Shown here: in pieces, positions 34,022-48,278 of the stretch
Position numbering within the stretch: position 1 is the first letter of the stretch
Layout of the letters: every line of letters starts with the position of its first letter
Assembly (NCBI RefSeq): GCF_026213295.1
Contig: NC_079415.1
Coordinates: 35,058,136-35,122,135, forward strand
Direction: 5' to 3'
Length of the DNA stretch: 64,000 bases
Source: Gadus chalcogrammus
Taxonomy: Eukaryota; Chordata; Actinopteri; Gadiformes; Gadidae
The notes under the pieces: generated by a model
What the model was told of the DNA's origin: nothing
Seen by the model: only the letters and a program-made list of their open reading frames with translations
The model's database searches: none
Program-made: the position numbers and the translations under genes

Positions 34022-35790
34022 AACTTCTTCTTCTTTTATTTAGGCAGCCTTGACGCAGCTATGGCGTATTACTGCCCCCCACTGTTTGTTATTTCCCCCT
34101 AAACTTTAAATCCTTTTATATACTCCAATGATGTGAAGGTAGTCCATCAATTCCTTTGTTTTATCCACTGAATCCAGATTTAAAAGGGTGCGCACACTAA
34201 AAACTGATTCCCCAGCTGATCCAAGCCTCTGGTACAGAGTCCTCCGTTGCCTGGAATAGCGCCCACACTGGAGAAGTACATGTTGTACAGTCTCTCTTTC
34301 CCCACACTCACACCTGCCATCTGGGTGTTTGCCAATCAGAGCCAGCCCACTCCTCAGCCCACGGTGTCCAAGCCTCAGTCTTGTGATTGCTACATCATCT
34401 TTTCTCATACACCTAAAAGTGCACCTATCTTTATTTACATTTTCCTGTATTGTAAAGTACGCCCTTCCCTTCCTTTCCTTCTCCCAAGAATTTTGCCACC
34501 TTTCTTTTAGAGCCCTGTTTATTTTTTCCATGTACTCGGGTGCCCCATATTGCAAATGAATTTGCACTTATTCCTCCTTCACCACCTTCTTTGCCTCCTC
34601 ATCCGCCTCCTCGTTCCCTTTCACACCCACATGAGCCGGCACCCAGAGAAACCCCACCTCCTCCCCGCCTTGTAAATTCTGAACACAGACTGTAGTATTT
34701 CCACAATTAAATCCGGTCTGGACTTGGATTTTCCTTCTTTAATTGAAATGAAACTTGCAGCTTAATCACTACATATTGTTGAATACCCCTGTTTACTATC
34801 CTCCACCCATCGTAAGGCCCATAAGACTGCCACCATCTCTGCTGTGAATACTGACATATGATCTGAGACTCTATGCCCTATTCTGTACCCGATTTCAGGA
34901 ATGCTAATACCCACTGCTACTTTACCACTCTCACGCTCCTTTGACCCATCAGTGTAAATGAGTAGATGGTCTCCCCATACTTGTTGCTGCCAAACTTCTA
35001 TCTCTTTTACTACACCCTCTGACATCCTTGATTTGCTTATACTTTAGGTCAACACTGGGATCTGGGATCAGCCATGACGGATCAACTGAACGACACACTG
35101 GAGAACAAACACTAACATCCCTAATACCAATTTCCTGCGCCACAGATTTAAGATTTTCTGCAAAGTTAGTTTTAGTTTTTCTTATTCCCATAAACTCCCA
35201 ATGATCACCCAGTAGGTCTTTTGTTGGTAACACTTCCCTTTGTCCTTTGAGCTTCATTGGGTATTTCAAGCCAAGTTTATATCTTCTTAATACTAGCGGC
35301 ATCTTATCCATTTCTATTAGTAATGCTGCTATTGGAGTTGTACAGAATGCTCCACAGCACACTCTTAAGGCTTTTGCTTGGACTATGTCTAATTTGTTTA
35401 ACACTGAAAGAGCTGCTGATCCATAAACCATGCATCCATAATCAATTGCTGATCTTATCATTGCTCTGTAAATCCTCATCATTGATTCTCTATCAGCCCC
35501 CCAGTCTGAACCAGCCACACACCTAAGGACATTATTTATTTTCCCACACTTCAAAGCTACCATCTCAATATGCTTTTTCCCTGTCATTCTTTCGTCCAAC
35601 CACATTCCTAGAAATTTAAAGTACTTGACTCTCTCAAGATTGTTGTTGTACAATTTAATTGTCTGTGATGGCAGCTTTTTCTTATTTCCAAACACCATAC
35701 ACTTAGTTTTGTCTGAACGACACATCAAAGACGTATCAAAGTAAATGCATGTGGAACCACTAGGGGGCGGTGAATCCTCCACGGTGCAGT
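34022..35790 (-). mobile_element. I/Nimb-like LINE, 5'-truncated
   Basis: Minus-strand pieces in order. First the end of a reverse transcriptase (35760-34990: 'SDKTKCMVFGNKKK', 'VKYFKFLGMWLDERM'). Next an RNase H domain (35025-34762: 'HLLIYTDGSKERESG', 'FTAEMVAVLWALRW'). Last a C-terminal region with 'RLRLGHRGLRSGLAL' and a CECGERETVQHVLLQC knuckle (34567-34106). RT plus RNase H plus this knuckle is typical of I-superfamily LINEs such as Nimb in fish. The 3' end runs into AAATAAAAGAAGAAGAAG at 34022. Frames are broken between the pieces. Confidence 0.75.
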
Positions 35791-35807
35791 TCACCTTCTG
35801 AACTGCA

Positions 35808-38353
<2,546 letters not shown>

Positions 38354-39814
38354 AATAAGCAAGTAAAAAGAAGAAAGAAGAAGAAAGACCGAACACAAAC
38401 CCTACCCCCGTTACTGAACACACAACATGATGAAGGATTCATCAAGATAGGCTTATTCTCCTTTCCCAACAGTAACTGAATTACTCAGAGTATTGAAGAA
38501 ACACTTGTCAGTACACTGTCTTGTGTTTCAACACATTGTAGGAAATTGGAGCTGATTGGACAATTCAGCCAATGAATCTAAAAGGCTACCTCCCTCAGCA
38601 GCATTCGTGCATTGCGCAACTTAACTGCAGAGAGAAGTAATAATAATAATAATAATAATACATTTAATTTAGAGGCGCCTTTCAAAACACCCAAGGTCAC
38701 CTTACAGAGCATATAGTCATCATACATATTTAAAAAAAAAAAACAAGACATTGTGGAAAAAATAAATAAATAAATAAATGAATAAATAAATAAACATAAG
38801 CAATAAGAAATAAATAAAACAAAAACAAGACAAAACAAAACAAAGAAAAAACAATCAAAACAGTGATCAGTTAGACGTTGTGTGCGAGTTTGAACAGGTG
38901 AGTTTTGAGTTGTGACTTGAAGGTTGTAATGGTGTCTGACTGTTTTATGTGTGGGGGGAGGGAGTTCCAGAGCCTGGGTGCTGAACAGCTGAATGACCGG
39001 GCACCCATTGAAGTGAGTCGTGATGTGGGGATACATAGTAGTCCAGCAGAGGTTGAGCGGAGGGAGCGGGAGGGAGTGTATTCTTGGAGGAGGTCGCAGA
39101 GATAACTGGGGGCTAGGTTGTGGAGAGCTTTGTAGGTGAGGAGTAGGGTTTTGTATTGGATGCGGTAAGTGATAGTTTGTTAATTAGCAGAGTGCCGTAA
39201 AAGCACTTTCTACCCATTTCAGTGGAGGAATTGTACTCCTCATGCAATGTTATACTTAAAAGGAACAAGTAGGTTACATATTAATGAAGTCTTTTGGCAT
39301 GTAGCATATAAAATATATATTCAACGGTCCCAAACTGCATTTGTCACAGACCTTGAGACTCGGGTAAAACACTATAGGACATTGATCATGATATGCCTCA
39401 ATATCAGAATAACAACCATGGGTCAAATAGCAATGGCTAGTGGAATGAAAGTGAAAGCAGTGTAAGCTTGTCCAGGCCCTGAACGTCAGGATGTAGGCTA
39501 TGAAACAGAATACATTTTTAGCTAGTTGACATCCCAGAAACCAGTTCTATATTTTCTTGGGGAGGACCCCCGTCCATTACTGCACCCCACCCACGAATTG
39601 GATCACCAGCCGCCGCTGCAAACAGGGAGTGAAGGGGGACCAATGCTAGGAATCTTCTGACTTTGACCCGTTAGAATAATGCTGCCTTCTAGAGGGAGGA
39701 CCGGCCTAAACTGAGCATCACTGAGATCTAGACACTTAACCTGGGACCTTTTAAAATGGATCATCTTCAACCATTATCGCCTATTATGATACAATCCATC
39801 CAAGGTAGTTAGCA
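38354..39814. repeat. 3' flank module B, partial copy with a LINE-type insertion
   Basis: Matches parts of 7905-8820 on both sides of an insertion at 38636-39178. It is cut on the right by the TTAA element at 39819 and on the left by the AC tract. No finger exon belongs to this copy. Confidence 0.65.
38636..39178 (-). mobile_element. L2/CR1-like repeat 3' region
   Basis: In minus sense it ends AGGCGCCTCTAAATTAAATG followed by (ATT)n, the style of L2/CR1 LINE tails. The body ('GAGTTCCAGAGCCTGGGTGC', 'GTTGTGGAGAGCTTTGTAGG') is a sequence I know as widespread in fish genomes. No coding part. The exact family is uncertain. Confidence 0.5.
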
Positions 39815-40033
39815 TTAAAGGGACTCTTACCTTTGTTGCATTTTTACACTTTTTTTGGATAAGGTTAAATTGGTATTAATAAGGTAATAACACTCTAATA
39901 TGCAAGACAGACCCACCAGGAGTAAAAACAAACATTTATTTTACTCTCATAATATTTAGTGAAAACTTCAACCAATAAAATTCTTCGGACCGAATGACCT
40001 TATTGGCCGACAGACCTGTCTGTTTGCTGCATG

Positions 40034-40042
40034 GATATATAA
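40034..40042 (+). promoter_or_regulatory. TATA box ahead of the repeat-bearing frame
   Basis: GATATATAAGG about 115 bp before the ATG at 40156. Spacing to a start site near 40065 would be normal. It suggests the transposon cargo was transcribed. Confidence 0.45.
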
Positions 40043-40155
40043 GGTTTTCCGTCTGCTTCTTGTGGCGCATTCGGGCCCGCGTCATCAAGGCGCGTCCTCA
40101 ACTAGAGGGTTTGTTTTGATTCCACGGCAGACAGTAGCGACCGTAGCGACTGACG

Positions 40156-40782
40156 ATGGCAGACCAAAGTGGTCCACGGCGTACTGAAACTGCACCATTC
40201 AGTCCGATTAGGGGACTCATCTCGGACTCAGACTCACAGAGTTACCCTCCTCTGGAGCCTCAGGAAGACCTCCAGACTGTTGGCCACCAACTGCACCATT
40301 CAGTCCGACAAGGGGACCCGATTCGGCCTCAGAAGCCAAGTGGTCCCGCTCCCCTGGATGATTCTCAGGACCTCCAGACCGTTGGCAACCAACCGCACCA
40401 CTCAGTCCGATTAGGGGACCCATTTCGGACTCAGACGCGACGTTGTCCCGCTACTCTGGAGCTACTGGAAGACCTCCAGACCGTTGGCACCCAACCGCAC
40501 CACTCAGTCCGATTACGGGACCCATTTCGGACTCAGACGCGACGTTGTCCCGCTACTCTGGAGCTACAGGAAGACCTCCAGAACGTTGGCACCCAACCGC
40601 ACCACTCAGTCCGATTACGGGACCCATTTCGGACTCAGACGCGACGTTGTCCCGCTACTCTGGAGCTACAGGAAGACCTCCAGAACGTTGGCACCCAACC
40701 GCACCACTCAGTCCGATTACGGGACCCATTTCGGACTCAGACGCGTCTTCTTCGGACTTCTTGTTTACTAGACCCCTGGTAG
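40156..40782 (+). CDS. 208-codon frame of 34-residue repeats inside a transposon, function unknown
   Basis: Starts MADQSGPRRTETAPFSPIRG. It contains repeats around 'EDLQTVGTQPHHSVRL' and 'DPFRTQTRRCPATLEL'. The DNA period is 101 bp for the first step, 103 for the second, then three of exactly 102. The later repeats are therefore in frame but the first two are not. Because the period is a multiple of three, all three plus-strand frames are open across the array; the third also reads 'SPITGPISDSDATLSRYSG'. I do not recognise the protein. It could be a captured host fragment, a spurious frame in a minisatellite, or an expressed cargo with the upstream TATA box and the ATTAAA at 41150. Confidence 0.4.
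   Translation: MADQSGPRRTETAPFSPIRGLISDSDSQSYPPLEPQEDLQTVGHQLHHSVRQGDPIRPQKPSGPAPLDDSQDLQTVGNQPHHSVRLGDPFRTQTRRCPATLELLEDLQTVGTQPHHSVRLRDPFRTQTRRCPATLELQEDLQNVGTQPHHSVRLRDPFRTQTRRCPATLELQEDLQNVGTQPHHSVRLRDPFRTQTRLLRTSCLLDPW
40190..40745. repeat. 102 bp minisatellite, about 5.5 copies
   Basis: Units begin CGCACCACTCAGTCCG at 40394, 40496, 40598 and 40700, with variant starts at 40190 and 40291. The last three copies are nearly identical. Confidence 0.9.
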
Positions 40783-41324
40783 ATATTATGACCCCTGGGA
40801 GTCTAAACATAACCCATGGGAGTCTAAACATAACCCATGGGAGTCTAGAACTTTTGTACTGTAGCGACCCTGGGACAGTTAAATAGTTTGTGTGTTATGT
40901 GTTACATTATATTTCGTTGTCCGCTATGCCAGTTGTTCTATGTGTATGTATTGTAATGTTCTTCTTGTCAATCAGCGTGGGGGCGAATCATTAGGTCAGC
41001 TGGGGGAGGGCCTTGGAAGAACAGGAGGGTGGGGGCCTGCACGCGAGTGAGACCGTGTTGGGGGTTGCCGGGGTAACCGGGGTTTGTTTTGTGTCGGTTT
41101 TCTGCCGTTGGTTACAATGTTACGGGTTTCAGTGACCTGGTTTTGGTTCATTAAAACTACCTTCAACTACTAATGACTCGACATCATTATGTCACCGGCG
41201 AGGTCGTTACAGTACTCTAAAAAATAACGCTTAGTTTTGTACGCTTAGGGGGTGGGGCATTGGAGGAAGGCGGGATGATTTGAATGTGCTGTAATTCTCA
41301 AATGCAACAAAGGTCAGAGTCCCT

Positions 41325-41500
41325 TTAATAGGTCTAGACTCTATGGTATTTACACACATAACTGATGCTATCTACCGTTACATTAGCGACAGTAACTTGG
41401 CTGTTAGCTGTAGCGCTAATGCTAAAGCAACATTATAATGCTAACAAGGTAACCATATACAGTACAGCAACACAATGATATGGCGTTAGTCAACTTACTT
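41325..41500. other. THAP/exon 2 intron segment, no gene
   Basis: Matches 7185-7335, 18280-18435 and 52445-52605, including 'TTGGCTGTTAGCTGTAGCGC'. It marks the broken start of a unit without downstream exons. Confidence 0.6.
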
Positions 41501-41552
41501 TTGTACATCCAAACACTGAGCAACTGCGATGCTTCGCTCGTTTGCAAGCCAC
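41501..41552 (-). pseudogene. THAP exon remnant of a lost unit
   Basis: Minus-strand VACKRAKHRSCSVFGCT with GTG for ATG, then the same internal jump as in units 1 and 4. No exon 2 or module follows, because module B and the TTAA element lie next to it. Confidence 0.65.
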
Positions 41553-41579
41553 GGTGACTCTCAAGGAGAGAACTGTGTA

Positions 41580-43490
41580 CACGTTCGTAACTCATTTTCT
41601 CATGGGCGGTCGGGACAAATAATCTGGGCGGGCAAAATAATAGAAAGGGGAGGTAACCATTCCCCGTAATGTCCTTTTTTTTTTTTATTAAACATGGTTA
41701 AAAATAATACAAACAGAATAAATGCAAGAAAAAATCCTAAGGAATAAATAATGAAGTTCAAATGATACCGTTTTTTATAATTATGATGATGTTCAGCTCG
41801 TTTGTTAAAAGAAATCAAAGCTTTTGGACCAAACAATAACACTATTTGAACAGATTAACCGAAACCATCAAACAAGAAAAGAAAAACAGAAATTCACTGC
41901 TCCAGCTCATAACAACTCATTATTTTTTTCTGAAGATTCTTTTTAGTTTTGATATAGTGGTACATTTTAAGCCTATTGCATTGGTTCAAAGTTTCCCTCT
42001 GTTTTAGGAACTTTCTACACACACACACACACACATCGGACACACAGACACACCGGACACACACCAGACACACACACACCGGACACACACACACACACAC
42101 AGACACACACCGGACACACACATTAGTAAACAGAAAAAGAAGAGACCCACCCGACACAAACCCAACCCCTGTGCATGACCATACGACATAAGGAACGATT
42201 AATCATGGTAGGTTTGTTATCCTACCAAGTGTATTAAAGAAACACTTGACACTACACTGTGTCTTGTGTTTCAACTCATCTTGGTAATTTGGAGCTGATT
42301 GGACAATTCAGCCAATGAATCGAATAGGCTACCTCCCTCAGCAGCAGTCGTGCATTGCCCAACATGACCACATGCTGAGAGAAGTGATAGACAGTTAGCA
42401 GAGAGTCGTAAAAGCACTTTCTACCCATTTCAGTGGAGTAATTGGACTCCTCATGCAATGTTATACTTAAAAGGAACAAGTAAATTACATATTAATTAAG
42501 TCTTTCGGCATGGATTAAAAAAAAAATGATACAACGGTCCCAAACTGCATTTGAAATAGACCTTGAGGCTCGGGTAAAACACTATAGGACATTGATCAGG
42601 ATATGCCTCAATATCAGAATAACAACCATGAGTCAAATAGCAATGGAAATGAAAGTGAAAGCAGTGTAAGCTTGTCCAGTCCGCTTGGCATCCCAGAAAC
42701 CTATTCTATATTTTCTTGGGGAGGACCCCTGTCCATTACTGCACCCCACCCACGAATTGGATCACCAGCCGCCGCTGCAAACAGGGAGTGAAGGGGGACC
42801 AATGCTAGGAATCTTCTGACTTTGTCCCATTAGAATAATGCTGCCTTCAGGAGGGAGGACCGGCCTAAACTGAGCATCACTGAGATCGACATTTAAACAG
42901 GGACCTTTTAAAATGGATCATCTTCAACCATTATCGCCTATTATGATGCAATCCATCCAAGTTAGTTAGCATTAAGCGCACGGAATGGAAAGGTAAGTGG
43001 AATGAACACAATCATGTATAACGTGGGGTTCAATCTGAGTCTATTTCACAAGTGAACTTTGTAGGCTTTTTCTAATAACAAAGTTAGAGGTAATGACATA
43101 GTTGTGGAAATATCAAGCGTAGCTTCAATATACAATTGTATACAAATGATATGAACCCTGTTTACATAATTAGTCAATTTAAAGTAATTTATATACATTC
43201 TCCTTGGACCTAGAGATACCTTCCGTCCCCTCTAATTGAAAGGTGTTAAGATAGTTTGCATTTGCAATTTAACTTATTGAACAAATGCTTGGTAACTTTG
43301 TTGCCTGTTTCTTCCCATGATTAAGCTCTAAAAATAAATCAAATGTTTTGCAGTCAGAAGTGTCCCAGAACTAAGTTATTCTTCATCACAGACATCATAT
43401 CTCAAAAATAAAAACATGGCGAATCAAAAATTGGACTGCGTTTAATCGTGATGAAAAAAAAAAGCCGCACCTGGATACAGGTGTCAAAGC
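41580..43490. repeat. 3' flank module B of unit 4
   Basis: Second full copy of the block at 7440-9540, with a CA-rich tract at 42018-42122 interrupted by GGA units. The minus-strand ATTAAA at 43441-43446 matches the poly(A) position of the other units. Confidence 0.7.
42018..42122. repeat. Interrupted (CA)n microsatellite
   Basis: CA repeat broken by CGGACA units, at the same place as the pure tracts in other module B copies. Confidence 0.9.
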
Positions 43491-43563
43491 ATCCCTTTAA
43501 AGGGGTAGTTCGGAATTTTGGACAAAGGGCCTGATTCTCATAATGTTAGAAATAAAACAAACG

Positions 43564-44543
43564 TTAGAAATTAAGCTTCTCGCCGGTGTGAGTCTTCATG
43601 TGGACGTTCAGGTTGCCATGCCGAGCGAAGCGCTTTGTGCAATGGTCGCAACTGTAGGGCTTTTCCCCCGTGTGAGTCTTCATGTGGCCCCTCAGGGACG
43701 AGCTCTGGCCGAAACGCTTCGTGCATTGGTCACACCTGTAGGGCTTCTCGCCGGTGTGGGTCCTCATGTGGCTCTTCAGGTGTCCACTTACACTGAAGCG
43801 CTTCTTGCATTGGTCACACCGGTAGGGCTTCTCGCCGGTGTGGGTCCTCATGTGGATCTTGAGGTTGGTGCTGTGACTGTAGCGCTTTGCGCATTGGTCA
43901 CACCTGTAGGGCTTCTCCCCGGAGTGAATCCTCATGTGGATGTCCAGGTTGCCTTTGTGACTGTAGCGCTTGATGCATTGGTCGCACCCGTAGGGCTTCT
44001 CGCCGGTGTGAGTCCTCAAGTGGATCTTCAGGGTGGAGCTGTTACAGAAGCGCTTTGTGCATTGGTCACACCTGTAGGGCTTCTCGCCGGTGTGAGTCCT
44101 CATGTGGTTCTTCAGCTTGCCTTTCTCAGTGAAGCACTTCGTGCATTGGTCACACTGGTAGGGCTTCTCCCCGGAGTGAGTCCTCATGTGGACGATCATA
44201 TTGGCATTGTTGGGAATAACCTTTCCACACAAGACACCGGGCCGGCCCTTGCGGCCGCCCTGATGCCCAGTCAGCTCCTCAAGGCGGACGAGCCGCACGC
44301 TGCAGTTCAGGCTCTTGGCCACGCTGTGGTCAGCGGACAGCGAGCTCAAGACCTCCAGTTCTGACGCGGCAAAGAGGGTGACATGGCCGTCCACCGCCAG
44401 TGGGCCCTCCCCATGTCCGTAGACGCTCAGGTTGCGCAGCTCCCCGCTGTGACTTGACATGTGGGAGGAGCCAGGGGTGTCCACACGCAGACTCTTCGAG
44501 GTGGCGCCGCGCTGCGTGCTGCAGTCTCTGATGTCATTGTCTT
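43564..44543 (-). CDS. Unit 4 terminal exon: C2H2 array truncated after 7 fingers
   Basis: Open from the acceptor (EDNDIRDCSTQRGATSKSL) through the full head 'GELRNLSVYGHGEGPL' and 'RLEELTGHQGGRKGRPG' to seven intact fingers, each with C2H2 ligands and TGEKP linkers. After KTHTGEK the frame runs into LNF and a stop at 43564. There, about 75 bp of foreign repeat ('AAAGGGGTAGTTCGG', 43496-43563) replaces the remaining fingers, yet the original end 'GTGTCAAAGCATCCC' survives just beyond (43480-43495). A deletion-insertion therefore removed the last fingers. Seven fingers could still bind DNA, but the THAP exon of this unit is dead, so expression would need another promoter and start. Confidence 0.8.
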
Positions 44544-44812
44544 CTTCAGAGAGGAAAACAGAGAAAGAGAGAAAGTAATGTTTTGAATAAATCATTTTCA
44601 TAAAGGTATACAGTATGTACTTTGCACACACTTGTGTATTGGAAGAATTATATTTTGACATTCTATCCAACTTCTATTTGTTGATTATGCATTTTCCTTG
44701 TCGCCCCTTTGGATGGTCAAGGGTTAAAGGCTCATACTGAGAAGGCAGAATCGAGTACATTCTCAGTTTATCACGGTTGTTTTCTTGCATAGATGCAATG
44801 TGTATTACTAAC

Positions 44813-44879
44813 CTAAGGCGGGCATGCCTCCACCAATATCCTCTTCAACCTTGATTGAAATGGTTTCTGGTGTCTGCTG
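44813..44879 (-). CDS. Unit 4 IKVEEDIGGG exon, module 3
   Basis: Open 67 nt acidic exon, phase 0 to 1, donor G|GTTAGT. It reads PETISIKVEEDIGGGMP with Leu as the last full residue where other copies have Val. Confidence 0.6.
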
Positions 44880-44961
44880 CTTTCCACATAAAGAAGGAAA
44901 CACACACAAGACATATTCTTTCATTTTCACAGAATAGTTGTTAATCCCCACTAACGACAGA

Positions 44962-45578
44962 TTAGGCATTTTTACCCTGCCAGCTGATAAAATCCCCCTT
45001 CGTCTCGGAGCTGGCTTTCTTGGTTAACAGGAGAAGGCGGGGCTACACACTGGAGGTCTTTTTACAATGAATTGCAAAAAAATATATACATAATTTTTTT
45101 GATTCAAGACCCTCGCATGCAAGAATGAGTTCACATCTGAGTGTAGGCTAAAACGCGATTAACTATTTACAAGTGCAATAATCCCAACATATTCTTTATT
45201 TTGCCAACCACTTTGCTGACGAAGCATTGTAAGGAAAGTTTTTCTGGTACTTTCTCTTAGATCAACTATTTTTCGTCTTCTTTAAATGCGACTGCCTCAC
45301 CTTCTCTCCCATGATTGTCAGCAGCTTGCGGATTTCCCCTTCTCTCCAGTTACAACTATTCATGTTGATATCGCTGCATCGTCTCTGTTGTAGAGACAAT
45401 GCAGCAACACCTCTACCCCTAGAACCACAAAGCTGTCTTATCGCATTTACATCAACATGAAACCGCCAATATGGGTAGGGTCAGAGAGGGTTAGTTACCT
45501 CGGTCAGTGTAAACGTGCGGATCACACAGGGGAAAAATTGTGCATAAGACGGGCATAATTGGCGGTGTAAAAACATTT
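44962..45578 (-). mobile_element. Harbinger-like element with Myb/SANT frame, copy 2
   Basis: Homologous to 15594-16527 but internally shorter. The minus strand again reads NSCNWREGEIRKLLTIMGEK (around 45280-45360). Right end TTGGCGGTGTAAAA is retained, as is a left-end variant 'AGGCATTTTTACCCTGCCAG'. Confidence 0.5.
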
Positions 45579-45676
45579 ACTGAATCATAAAGGTGTGGGC
45601 TTTCAATGGGTTTGTTTTAGAGTTGTAACAGAGGAAGCTTCTCTTTTGGATGGTGAATGATAAGATGATTTCCAAC

Positions 45677-45960
45677 CTGCACACTCAGCTCCTCGAGGCA
45701 GACCAGCCGCGCGCCGCGCTCCAGGCTCTTGGCCGCGCTGTGGTCCACAGACAGCGAGTTCAGGGCCTCCACTTCTGACGCGGTGAAGAGGGTGTCATGG
45801 CCGTCCACCGCCAGTGGGCCCTCCCCTTTTCCGTAGACGCTCAGAATCTTCAGATCCTCGCTGTGACTGGACATGTGGGAGGAGCCAGGGGCGTCCACAC
45901 CCAGAATCTCTGAGGTGGCGTTGCGCTGATTGCTACGGTCTCCAAAGGCATCGCAATCTT
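45677..45960 (-). CDS. Unit 4 long DCDAFGD exon, module 3
   Basis: 284 nt, open, CTGCAG acceptor, phase 1 to 0, donor CAG|GTTGGA. It reads EDCDAFGDRSNQRNATSEIL. Read-through reaches LLQL and a stop at 45617. Confidence 0.65.
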
Positions 45961-46547
45961 CTGCAGAGGGAGAAAAAAAAGTAATTTTTTTGATACAATA
46001 TTTGCATAAAAGGGAGGCATTGTGTATTTTTACACGTGAAAGAAACTTTTTAAATGTATGCAACATTGACACAGGGGGTTTAAAATGTGTACTGCTGACA
46101 AAGATTCAAAGTTTTGGAGAGGGACGTCTCCTCCAGCACCCTCCTCCCTAGACTCAAAGCGCAAGTGGTTGGCCAGGTTAAGGACACTCAACGAACACCA
46201 GCGCAAAGTGATCTGAGCACAACATGACAAGCACAATAATTATATTTTGACACTAAAAAGCAACGTGTCCTTCCCTTTAAGCTTATCAGCTAACATTCAT
46301 ACATCATGAATTTAGTGATGTTTGAGAATGATAAACCAGCTCATGTGGCATCCGTCTTGAAACCCTTCTGGACTCTTGACTGATTCCATCTTTGAAATGC
46401 AACTCCGAAGTTTGACTCGTGTTTTAGCAGGGCGTCTGTCATGATGCTTTTCAAAAGAGGACCAGGCTTTTTAGCGCAGGCATAATAGAGTACATTCTCA
46501 GTTGATCAAGGTTGTTTTCTTGCATAGATGCAATGTGTATTACTAAC

Positions 46548-46614
46548 CTACGGCGGGCAAGCCTCCACCAATATCCTCTTCAACCTTGATTGAAATGGTG
46601 TCTGGGGTCTGCTG
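46548..46614 (-). CDS. Unit 4 IKVEEDIGGG exon, module 2
   Basis: Open acidic exon, standard borders, phase 0 to 1. Confidence 0.6.
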
Positions 46615-46884
46615 CTTTCCACATAAAGAAGGAAACAAACACAAGACATATTCTTTCATTTTCACAGAATAGTTGTCAATCCCCACTACCGACAGAATAG
46701 GCGTTTTCACACTGCCAGGCTGGTTCGGTCTCGGCTTGGCAAGCCCTGCAATTTCAATGTCTTGCCTGCGTATAGATTTTTTTGATTCAAGAATGCAAGA
46801 ATGAGTTCACATCTGAGTGTAGGCTAAAACGCGATTAACTATTTACAAGTGCAAAAATGGCAACATAATCTTTATTTTGCTAAC

Positions 46885-46997
46885 CACCAATTCCTCGCAG
46901 CGACTGGACCAGTGGGAGGAGCCAGGGGCAACCACACCCAGAATCCCTGAGGTGGCGCCACACTGAGTGCCACGGTCTACAAAGGCATCGCAGTCTT
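46885..46997 (-). CDS. Unit 4 short DCDAF exon, module 2
   Basis: 113 nt reading EDCDAFVDRGTQCGATSGIL, phase 1 to 0. The donor position is GTTAGC, as in the unit 1 short exon, which suggests these two modules share an origin. Confidence 0.5.
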
Positions 46998-47654
46998 CTG
47001 CAGACAGAGAAAAAAAGGAAAAATTAATTGTTTTGATACATTATTTGCATAAAGGGAGGCATTGTGTATTTGTACACGTGAAAGAAACTCTTTAAATGTA
47101 TGCAACATTGACAGAGGGTTTAAAATGTGTACTGCTGACAAAGATTCACAGTTTTGGAGAGGGACGTCCCCCCTCCCTAGACTCAAAGCTCAAGTGGTTG
47201 GCCAAGTCAAGGACACTCAACGAACACCAGCGCAAAATGACCTGATCACAACATGACATGCCAGGCAAGCACAATAATTCTATTTTGACACTAAAAAGCA
47301 ACAATGTGTCCTTCCCTCTAAGCAATTGCTTTCAAACTCGCGGCTCGCGGGCCAATTGCGGCCCGCCGGATGATATTTTGTGGCCCCCTACATGACAAAG
47401 TTTAGTCACTTTTTTCTTTTTTTTTGGCTGAGTCGCTGCGCTTGCCCAGGGGCCTCTTTTTTAAAGCTTGCTGCGCACAAAAACCTTGCATAAGACGGAG
47501 GTGAAATGTACGTAGGCCAATGGTATGGCTTCTCCCAAGTGTGTGTGCGCTGGAGATGCGCAGTTCTCTCCTGTGTGACTCCTGATCATGGGTGGATTAC
47601 TGCACGGGCACACCGGGCAAATGCCCAGGGGCCCAAGTGCTAAGGGGGGCCCTT

Positions 47655-47965
47655 GGGCCCCCCTGAGCCGCCCCACAAGTGACTAACAGTGGGGCCCAGG
47701 GCCCCACTGTTAGTAACTGAAGTAGACTGAGCCGCCCCACAAGTTACTAACAGTGGGGTCCAGGGCCCCACAAGTTACTAACAGTGGGGCCCAGGGCCCC
47801 ACTGTTAGTAACTGATGTAAACTGAGCCGCCCCACAAGTTACTTACAGTGGGGTCCAGGGCCCCACAAGTTACTTACAGTGGGGCCCAGGGCCCCACAAC
47901 TTACTAACAGAGGGACCCAGGGCCCCACAACTTACTAACAGTGGGGCCCTGGGCCCCAGCGTTAG
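47655..47965. repeat. GC-rich minisatellite with GGGCCC palindromes
   Basis: Repeats of 'CCCCACAAGTTACTAACAGT' and 'GGGGCCCAGGGCCCC', which can pair with themselves. Units vary in length and some are inverted. Confidence 0.8.
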
Positions 47966-48278
47966 TAACTTTTAATGTTGCATTGTCGAAGCAATCAGTA
48001 GAGAAATACAAAAATTCAAGCGAAAACAGCAATAGTAGGCCTATTACTACTGAGGAAATAAATTAATAAAAAGATCACTAGGGGGCACTATTTCAGTTTG
48101 TGAATTTGAGACCATTCACGAACAAGTCACTGTCATTTAAACATGGAGCAACGGCGAACTCTAAGTGGAGCGTTGAAGCAATGAATTTATTCAGTTCAGA
48201 TCATTTAACAAGCCTGGAGATGATGCAACCCCAAAAGGACTGCTACGAATTATACTCGATTGTGGACTGCAATCTATG

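Larger units (their letters stand above)
39819..41324. mobile_element. TTAA-flanked DNA transposon, non-autonomous
   Basis: Ends AGGGACTCTTACCTTTGTTG and inverse CAACAAAGGTCAGAGTCCCT, 25 bp with one mismatch, flanked by TTAA on both sides. This fits Kolobok or piggyBac, and the AGGG start favours Kolobok. No transposase is present. It carries a TATA-preceded reading frame built of 102 bp repeats. Left flank is module B and right flank is THAP/exon 2 intron, so the site joins two different parts of a unit. Confidence 0.75.
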
